A stretch of DNA of 6,950 nt from Gallionellaceae bacterium (GTDB lineage Bacteria; Pseudomonadota; Gammaproteobacteria; Burkholderiales; Gallionellaceae). Below are positions 1 through 4,000 of this stretch, one piece after another. The translations under genes and the position numbers were made by a program. The notes below the pieces were generated by a model, which did not search any database, was not told the origin of the DNA, and saw only the letters and a list, made by a program, of their open reading frames with translations. The DNA is taken from NCBI GenBank assembly GCA_030690855.1, contig JAUYFR010000059.1, positions 1 to 6,950 on the forward strand, read 5' to 3'. Numbering within the stretch: position 1 is the stretch's first letter; each line of letters starts with the position of its first letter.

Positions 1-74
1 GTCTGGATTACAAGCCTGTGCGCTTGAAGCCGCTCACGGTAGAGTCATTTTCGCTCAAACCTCGTGTGTACTAA
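1..74 (+). CDS. sdhA: Succinate dehydrogenase flavoprotein subunit, C-terminal end (partial)
   Basis: Only the last 23 codons plus the TAA stop (72-74) are in the window; the gene begins upstream. The frame starting at base 3 reads LDYKPVRLKPLTVESF, then SLKPRVY and stop. This is the typical C-terminal tail of SdhA, with 'DYKPV...LKPLTVESF' just before the end. SdhA is the FAD-bearing subunit that oxidises succinate to fumarate at the cytoplasmic face of the inner membrane and passes electrons to SdhB. The call rests on this tail motif and on sdhB and sdhE lying downstream on the same strand. The usual immediate neighbour, sdhB, does not follow directly: two lipoprotein genes intervene. The catalytic and FAD-binding parts lie outside the window, so their integrity cannot be judged. 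Confidence 0.87.
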   Translation, partial: LDYKPVRLKPLTVESFSLKPRVY

Positions 75-115
75 CACCTTTGCTTATGAATAAAAATGAA
101 TAAGGTTGACCTAAA

Positions 116-502
116 TTGAATAATACAAATATTGATTCCAATACGCTGCGGACTTTTAAGCCCGTTCTCTTTGCAACAATTTTGGCGGCGATATTTATAT
201 CTGGATGTGGGAGTGTGAAAGATTCATTGTTGCTTATTTCACAAGGAGATTCGAAGGAGCAGGTTATAAAAGTCATGGGAGCACCGGAAGATCGTCAATT
301 TAAAGATAAGTCTGAGGCTTGGCAATATGGATCAATCGCTGCTATCGGAATTTGTGAATACACCGTTGTATGGTTTGAAAATGGAACGGTAACCGGCCTG
401 AATTCGTATAGGAACTCATCTGTCATGGGATGTAGGGTTGGCTTAAAGTCAATTAAATGGGAAGACGCACCCAACAAGGTGATTGAATTTAGAGATCGAT
501 AA
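116..502 (+). CDS. BamE/SmpA-OmlA-like outer-membrane lipoprotein, TTG start
   Basis: A 128-residue predicted lipoprotein. After a polar N-terminus, a hydrophobic stretch (about residues 16-28) ends in the lipobox I-S-G-C with the lipidated Cys at residue 31. The residue after Cys is Gly, which suggests outer-membrane sorting. The mature part carries a SmpA/OmlA (BamE-like) pattern: 'ISQGDSKEQVIKVMGAPEDR' (41-60), then an aromatic 'EAWQYG' strand and a 'VVWFENGTV' strand, ending in 'IKWEDAPNKVIEF'. C80 and C106 could form a disulfide. This fold usually binds or scaffolds envelope proteins; the exact role here is unknown, and it is probably a paralogue rather than the housekeeping bamE. The TTG at 116 is the only usable start before the signal sequence, because a stop lies in frame at 107-109 and the next in-frame ATG is after the lipobox. 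No strong ribosome-binding site is properly spaced (AAGG at 102-105 is 10 bases away). It lies 41 bases after sdhA. Confidence 0.75.
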   Translation: MNNTNIDSNTLRTFKPVLFATILAAIFISGCGSVKDSLLLISQGDSKEQVIKVMGAPEDRQFKDKSEAWQYGSIAAIGICEYTVVWFENGTVTGLNSYRNSSVMGCRVGLKSIKWEDAPNKVIEFRDR

Positions 503-514
503 AATTTAAATTTT
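501..514. repeat. 14-base perfect AT palindrome at the end of the BamE-like gene
   Basis: AAAATTTAAATTTT reads identically on both strands and overlaps the TAA stop (500-502) of the upstream lipoprotein gene. It has no GC-rich stem or trailing T-run of the kind expected for an intrinsic terminator. It may be chance in AT-rich DNA or a protein-binding site. No function is claimed. Confidence 0.4.
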
Positions 515-558
515 CTATGGCAATAACTTTGGAGTGCGGGCGAATGATTTACGCTGTT

Positions 559-588
559 AATCTGCGTCAGTCTGTGTAATTTACGGAT
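559..588 (+). repeat. Short imperfect 10-bp-period repeat between the two lipoprotein genes
   Basis: Three consecutive 10-base units can be read: AATCTGCGTC (559-568), AGTCTGTGTA (569-578) and ATTTACGGAT (579-588), followed by AAAAATAAAG. The first two differ at three positions and the third is more diverged. The style, 'ATCTGCGTCA-TCTGTGTAA-...GGATAA', recalls a dispersed intergenic repeat I have seen near accessory genes in many bacterial genomes; that resemblance is from memory. It lies in the 96-base gap at 503-598, which otherwise shows no gene and no convincing promoter. Confidence 0.45.
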
Positions 589-616
589 AAAAATAAAGTT
601 GGCAATCAGGGGGCCT

Positions 617-1126
617 ATGAATTTCATTTGCAAAATATCAATACTGTTAATTATTCTGGTCTTGTCAGGATGTGCATCGGGTTTAAGCGTACACAAATTT
701 TCAGATTCGAAGATAGACATCAACGACAAAACATTGGTTTTGTTAAATGACTCTCCATGGGCTACCTACTTACGACTTGATCTTGCAAAGAATGGCTTTA
801 AAGTCAAAAAATTTGCTTCAAGAAAAAGTATTCGAAAAAATGTAGTGTCTGAATCATCAGAAGGCTTAACTGAAGATGAAAGCTCATATCGAGAGGCAGA
901 GGCGAGATATGGAGTTACCCTTACTCAAATACGCACCACTGATTGGTGCCCATTTAATGAAAATGTAAAAGCTGACTTTTCTCTTGAAGTTTCGGACCTT
1001 AAAACGAATGACGTCGTGCTAGTAATTGCAAAAGGAAACTGGACTGGAGTATGTGGTCCCTTCAGCATTAGAAGCAAATATCTATTTGAGGAGCTATCTG
1101 ACGAGCTTTCCAAAAATTGGAATTGA
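617..1126 (+). CDS. Putative lipoprotein of unknown family
   Basis: A 169-residue predicted lipoprotein that I do not recognise. The N-terminus is a classic type II signal peptide: short basic head, hydrophobic core 'ISILLIILVL' (7-16), lipobox L-S-G-C with Cys at residue 19, then Ala-Ser, consistent with outer-membrane sorting. The mature part starts with a 'DKTLVLLNDSPWATYLRLDL' segment followed by 'AKNGFKVKKF', a strand-helix-strand look seen in several periplasmic lipoproteins. A lysine- and serine-rich charged middle follows, then a C-terminal part with 'DWCPFNENV', 'NWTGVCGPF' and 'LFEELSDEL'; the two Cys in it could pair. ATG 617 is chosen over the TTG 18 bases upstream because AGGGGG (608-613) lies just before it and the signal peptide is then of normal length. 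Codon use is visibly more AT-rich than in sdhB or sucA, suggesting acquired DNA. With the BamE-like gene it forms an insertion between sdhA and sdhB. No function is assigned. Confidence 0.72.
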   Translation: MNFICKISILLIILVLSGCASGLSVHKFSDSKIDINDKTLVLLNDSPWATYLRLDLAKNGFKVKKFASRKSIRKNVVSESSEGLTEDESSYREAEARYGVTLTQIRTTDWCPFNENVKADFSLEVSDLKTNDVVLVIAKGNWTGVCGPFSIRSKYLFEELSDELSKNWN

Positions 1127-1181
1127 TGAGTGCTAGCCCGCTGTTCAAGCGAGACGCCACGCAAGTGCGGTGCCCATTAAC

Positions 1182-1185
1182 GAGG
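1182..1185 (+). promoter_or_regulatory. Ribosome-binding site that sets the sdhB start
   Basis: GAGG lies five bases before ATG 1191. A GTG in the same frame at 1170 would add seven residues, MPINEVN, but has no such site. The family N-terminus also fits the ATG, so 1191 is the better start. Confidence 0.7.
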
Positions 1186-1190
1186 TTAAT

Positions 1191-1886
1191 ATGAAATTTA
1201 AAATTTACCGCTACAACCCGGATGCTGATAAAGCGCCTTACATGCAGGACTACGACCTCACTTTTGAGGCTGGCGATGCGATGTTGCTGGATGCGCTAAT
1301 GATGTTGCGCGAGCAAGATGACAGCATCGGCTTTCGCAAGTCGTGTCGTGAAGGCGTGTGTGGTTCGGATGCGATGAATATTAATGGCCGTAATGGTTTG
1401 GCGTGCGTCACGCCGTTGTCTTCACTCAAGCAGCCTATCGAGATTAGGCCGTTGCCAGGACTGCCGGTGATTCGCGATTTGATCGTGGATATGTCGCAAT
1501 TTTTCAAGCAGTATCATTCGATCAAACCTTATTTGGTGAACAACGATCCACCGCCAGAAACCGAGCGCTTGCAATCGCCCGCAGAACGCAAAGAGTTGGA
1601 TGGTTTGTACGAGTGCATTCTCTGTGGCTGCTGCACCACTGCGTGTCCTTCTTTCTGGTGGAATCCTGATAAGTTTGTTGGGCCTGCGGGTTTGTTGCAA
1701 GCCTATCGTTTCATTGCGGATACGCGCGATCAAGCCACCGCAGAGCGCTTGGATAATTTGGAAGACCCGTATCGTTTGTTTCGTTGCCATACGATTATGA
1801 ATTGTGTTGATGTCTGCCCCAAAGAACTCAACCCAACTGAGGCGATTGGCAAGATTAATGACATGATGGTTAAGCGCATCGTATGA
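1191..1886 (+). CDS. sdhB: Succinate dehydrogenase iron-sulfur subunit
   Basis: A full-length 231-residue SdhB, which relays electrons from the SdhA flavin through three iron-sulfur centres to ubiquinone at the inner membrane. All cluster ligands are visible. The [2Fe-2S] centre has C52, C57, D60 and C72 in 'SCREGVCGSDAM...LAC'; Asp in the third position matches the E. coli enzyme. The [4Fe-4S] centre has C142, C145, C148 and C209, and the [3Fe-4S] centre C152, C199 and C205, from 'CILCGCCTTACP' and 'RCHTIMNCVDVCPKELNP'. Residues matching the E. coli quinone pocket are also present (P153, W157, H200, I202). The stop overlaps the sdhE start by four bases (ATGA), so the two are probably translationally coupled. 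The oddity is upstream: sdhA ends more than 1.1 kb earlier, with two lipoprotein genes between, so sdhB expression depends on read-through or on a promoter within the insertion. Confidence 0.97.
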   Translation: MKFKIYRYNPDADKAPYMQDYDLTFEAGDAMLLDALMMLREQDDSIGFRKSCREGVCGSDAMNINGRNGLACVTPLSSLKQPIEIRPLPGLPVIRDLIVDMSQFFKQYHSIKPYLVNNDPPPETERLQSPAERKELDGLYECILCGCCTTACPSFWWNPDKFVGPAGLLQAYRFIADTRDQATAERLDNLEDPYRLFRCHTIMNCVDVCPKELNPTEAIGKINDMMVKRIV

Positions 1887-2128
1887 CACATGATGCAGTG
1901 GAAGTCGCGCGTATGCGTTGGCGCTGTCGTCGCGGCTTGTTAGAGTTGGATATTGTGTTAGGGCGCTTTGTCGAGCAGCGCTACGCGACACTGAGTGAAG
2001 CGCAGAAAATTGATTTCGATATTTTGCTAGACCTATCCGACAATGCGCTGTGGGATAGTATTGCAGGGAAAGTGCCGGTTGAAGATGTGGCTAAAAAAAC
2101 ATTAGTCAATTTAATCAATGAGTTATAA
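1883..2128 (+). CDS. sdhE: SdhE/CptB family FAD assembly factor for succinate dehydrogenase
   Basis: An 81-residue small acidic protein of the SdhE (YgfY/CptB/Sdh5) family, a soluble factor that promotes covalent attachment of FAD to SdhA. The diagnostic RGxxE motif is present as R17-G18-L19-L20-E21 in 'RRGLLELD', the surface that contacts the flavoprotein. The length and the helical profile ('DIVLGRFVEQRY', 'QKIDFDILLDLSDNALWDSI') fit the five-helix bundle. The second E. coli name, CptB (toxin-antitoxin), reflects a disputed role; the position straight after sdhB favours the flavinylation role. The start ATG at 1883 overlaps the sdhB stop by four bases and has no strong site of its own, which suggests coupled translation. 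The gene ends 21 bases before gltA. Confidence 0.92.
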   Translation: MTHDAVEVARMRWRCRRGLLELDIVLGRFVEQRYATLSEAQKIDFDILLDLSDNALWDSIAGKVPVEDVAKKTLVNLINEL

Positions 2129-2135
2129 GATTTTT

Positions 2136-2141
2136 AGGGGT
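2136..2141 (+). promoter_or_regulatory. Ribosome-binding site of gltA
   Basis: AGGGGT, followed by GTGGGTAAAA, lies eight bases before ATG 2150 in the 21-base gap after sdhE. It is the strongest such site in the cluster, consistent with high independent translation of citrate synthase. Confidence 0.6.
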
Positions 2142-2149
2142 GGGTAAAA

Positions 2150-3436
2150 ATGGATAAAAAACGTGTCGCAACGCTAACTTTAGACGATGGTCGTAGCGTA
2201 GAGTTGCCTATTTTGTCGGGCACGCTAGGTCCTGATGTATTGGATCTGCACAATCTTTCCAAGCTGGGTGTGTTTACCTATGACCCGGCATTTTTTTCGA
2301 CGGCAAGTTGCTCATCTGCCATCACCTTTATTGATGGTGAAGAGGGCTTGCTGTATTACCGAGGCTACCCGATTGAGCAGTTGGCAGAGAAATCAGACTT
2401 TCTCGAAGTCTGTTATTTGCTGCTGAATGGTGAGCTACCCAATGCGACGCAAAAAGCAGAATTCAAAAGTCTCATCACGCATCACACAATGGTACACGAT
2501 CAGTTGGCGCGCTTTTTTAGCGGCTTCCGACGCGACGCACACCCGATGGCGGTGATGGTGGGTGTGGTGGGCGCGTTATCAGCGTTCTATCACGACTCAC
2601 TAGACATCAATAACGCTCATCATCGTGAAATCTCGGCGCATCGCTTGTTGGCAAAAGTGCCGACCATCGCGGCGATGGCCTATAAATACAATATTGGCGA
2701 ACCTTTCGTTTATCCGAAAAATAAATTTAGCTATGTCGAAAACTTCATGTCGATGATGTTCGCTACGCCAGCTGAAGAGTATGTGCCCAACCCTGTGTTG
2801 GTGCGGGCCTTGGAGCGAATCTTTATTTTGCATGCAGATCACGAGCAGAATGCCTCTACGTCAACCGTGCGCTTGGCGGGGTCGAGTGGCGCTAATCCAT
2901 TCGCGTGTATTGCTTCAGGTATTGCGGCGTTGTGGGGGCCCGCTCACGGTGGCGCCAATGAGGCCGCGTTAAAAATGTTGGAAGAAATTGGCGATGCCTC
3001 ACGCGTGAAAGAGTACGTTCAGGGCGTGAAAGATAAAAAATACAAGTTGATGGGTTTTGGTCATCGTGTGTACAAAAATATGGACCCTCGCGCAGCGGTA
3101 ATGCGCCAAACCTGCTACGAAGTGTTGAAGGAATTGAAACTCGAAAACAATAAATTATTTGAGTTGGCGATGGAGTTAGAAAAAACCGCACTCAGCGATC
3201 CGTATTTTATCGAGCGCAAACTTTATCCGAACGTCGATTTCTACTCTGGCATCGTACTGCGTGCGATTGGCATTCCGACCAATATGTTTACGGTGATCTT
3301 CGCCTTGGCGCGAACGATTGGTTGGGTGTCGCAGTGGAATGAAATGATTGCTGATGCAGAGCATAAAATTGGTCGTCCACGTCAGCTGTATCAAGGGGCG
3401 GTCAAGCGTGATTTCGTGGCGGAGAGCCAGCGCTAG
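2150..3436 (+). CDS. gltA: Citrate synthase, type II (hexameric GltA family)
   Basis: A 428-residue citrate synthase, normal for the hexameric, often NADH-inhibited type of Gram-negative bacteria. It condenses acetyl-CoA with oxaloacetate to citrate in the cytoplasm, the entry step of the cycle. Catalytic residues are all present: H266 in 'LWGPAHGGANEA', H305 in 'GFGHRVYKNMDPRA' and D363 in 'LYPNVDFYSG'. The family signature 'HADHEQNASTSTVRLAGSS' lies at 228-246, and the N-terminal β-strand-rich domain of this type ('ATLTLDDGRSVELPILSGTLG') is intact. The C-terminus 'ADAEHKIGRPRQLYQGAVKR' is also typical. It sits 21 bases after sdhE with a good ribosome-binding site and is probably co-transcribed with sdhB-sdhE. 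The next core gene, sucA, is separated by a 564-base accessory patch that starts five bases after the stop. I see nothing unusual within the gene. Confidence 0.97.
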   Translation: MDKKRVATLTLDDGRSVELPILSGTLGPDVLDLHNLSKLGVFTYDPAFFSTASCSSAITFIDGEEGLLYYRGYPIEQLAEKSDFLEVCYLLLNGELPNATQKAEFKSLITHHTMVHDQLARFFSGFRRDAHPMAVMVGVVGALSAFYHDSLDINNAHHREISAHRLLAKVPTIAAMAYKYNIGEPFVYPKNKFSYVENFMSMMFATPAEEYVPNPVLVRALERIFILHADHEQNASTSTVRLAGSSGANPFACIASGIAALWGPAHGGANEAALKMLEEIGDASRVKEYVQGVKDKKYKLMGFGHRVYKNMDPRAAVMRQTCYEVLKELKLENNKLFELAMELEKTALSDPYFIERKLYPNVDFYSGIVLRAIGIPTNMFTVIFALARTIGWVSQWNEMIADAEHKIGRPRQLYQGAVKRDFVAESQR

Positions 3437-3440
3437 GTTT

Positions 3441-3481
3441 CGTTCTCTCCTCTTCTAGGGGGTTAGGGTGGAGACAGTGTG
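3441..3481 (+). repeat. Degenerate direct copy of the DUF559-unit repeat
   Basis: This stretch just after the gltA stop resembles the left arm of the inverted pair at 3499-3541, in the same orientation. Both begin with CGT and a pyrimidine-rich run, share the exact 12-mer GGGTTAGGGTGG (3460-3471 and 3521-3532), and end near GTG. It is shorter by about three bases and more diverged, so it may be an older copy or a partial duplication. Confidence 0.6.
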
Positions 3482-3498
3482 CTTACTAATCCTTCGCT

Positions 3499-3541
3499 CG
3501 TCCCCTCCCTTTCAAGGGGAGGGTTAGGGTGGGGATGGGGT
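3499..3541 (+). repeat. Left arm of 43-base inverted repeat flanking the DUF559 gene
   Basis: By eye, this arm matches the reverse complement of 3931-3973 at 37 of 43 positions without gaps. Within the arm, CCCTCCC (3503-3509) and GGGAGGG (3517-3523) can form a local hairpin, so each arm is itself partly palindromic. It is much more GC-rich than the coding DNA on either side. Confidence 0.85.
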
Positions 3542-3568
3542 GAATATCTCAACAGCAAGGCGACAACG

Positions 3569-3922
3569 ATGCGAGGACAAACAAGTAGCTTTATTTTGGA
3601 GCAGCGCATTCAGCGAACGCTTAGAAATAATTCGACCGAGGCAGAGCAAAAGTTGTGGCAAGGCTTAAAAGGTCGCCAAATTAGAGGATTGAAATTTAGG
3701 CGACAGCATCCGTTTGAGAACTTCGTTCTCGATTTTGTGTGTTTGGAGAGGAAGTTGGTCATTGAGTTAGATGGTGGGTAGCATCTTGATTCGATAGCTG
3801 ATGAAAAGAGAGACAATCAGTTGGCAAGTGCAGGATTTAGAGTGCTGCGATTTTGGAATGATCAGGTTTTAAATGAAACTGACGCAGTGTTGGAAAAAAT
3901 ATGGGGAAAATTGAGTGAGTAG
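3569..3922 (+). pseudogene. DUF559 family endonuclease-like gene interrupted by an amber codon
   Basis: The frame from ATG 3569 reads 117 codons to the TAG at 3920-3922, with one internal TAG at codon 71 (3779-3781). Both halves match the DUF559 pattern, a small domain related to Vsr/restriction-type (PD-(D/E)XK) nucleases. The N-terminal 'LRNNSTEAEQKLWQGLKG' (18-35) is followed by 'GLKFRRQHPFENFVLDFVC' with D55, then 'KLVIELDGG' with E66 and D68. Beyond the stop come 'HLDSIADEKRDNQLASAGF' and 'RVLRFWNDQVL'. The family normally has Gln-His after 'DGG', so a CAG-to-TAG change explains the stop. The intact reading elsewhere points to recent inactivation, a sequencing error, or suppression. AAGG (3557-3560) lies eight bases before the ATG. 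A GTG start at 3479 is open but would translate through the repeats and is rejected. The biological role of the family is not firmly known. Confidence 0.82.
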
Positions 3923-3930
3923 TTGCATCA

Positions 3931-3973
3931 AACCCATCCCCTCCCTAGCCCTCCCCGTGAAGGGGCGGGGACG
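3931..3973 (-). repeat. Right arm of 43-base inverted repeat flanking the DUF559 gene
   Basis: Begins eight bases after the final DUF559 stop and is the inverted partner of 3499-3541, with six differences over 43 positions. In an RNA that spans both, the arms could pair and place the DUF559 gene in a large loop. Confidence 0.85.
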
Positions 3974-3979
3974 TTTTTT
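3949..3979 (+). terminator. Possible intrinsic terminator formed by the right repeat arm
   Basis: CCC-T-CCCC (3949-3956) can pair with GGGG-C-GGG (3962-3969) around the loop GTGAA, with one T/C mismatch. Six T residues follow at 3974-3979 after a two-to-four-base gap. It would separate the gltA side from sucA. The imperfect stem and offset T-run make it uncertain, and only 21 bases remain before sucA for a new promoter. Confidence 0.35.
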
Positions 3980-4000
3980 GGGAAAACTTATAGGTAAGCG

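Larger units (their letters stand above)
3499..3973. mobile_element. Inverted-repeat-bounded DUF559 unit (about 475 bases), possible mobile element
   Basis: A single small nuclease-like gene (3569-3922) is enclosed between two 43-base inverted repeats and dropped between gltA and sucA without touching either. Unlike a classical IS, there is no transposase. The first arm begins 62 bases after the gltA stop and the second ends 27 bases before the sucA start. I recall that DUF559 genes in many proteobacterial genomes have similar C/G-rich repeats beside them; that is memory, not a search. No target-site duplication is evident next to the arms. Movement in trans, or retention as a repeat-associated gene, is inference. 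Confidence 0.55.

Noticed and set aside
106..133. Promoter-like TTGACC ... AATATT before the BamE-like gene
   Set aside because: The spacing (16) is acceptable, but transcription would start inside the coding region, downstream of the only usable start codon, so it cannot drive this gene as annotated.
295..729. 144-codon reverse-strand open frame across both lipoprotein genes
   Set aside because: It lies antisense to the end of one convincing lipoprotein gene and the start of another, and its translation has no recognisable domain or ribosome-binding site.
1127..1190. Terminator or promoter between the second lipoprotein and sdhB
   Set aside because: Only a three-base stem with a GCAA loop (near 1157-1168) and no T-run or clear -35/-10 pair could be found.
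1422..1991. 189-codon reverse-strand open frame under sdhB and sdhE
   Set aside because: It is a shadow of sdhB, whose iron-sulfur ligands are all in place on the + strand; the antisense peptide is Arg/His-rich and has no family look.
3479..3568. GTG-started extension of the DUF559 frame
   Set aside because: It would translate the left repeat arm into a Gly/Trp/Ser-rich peptide; family members start near the ATG at 3569, which has AAGG upstream.
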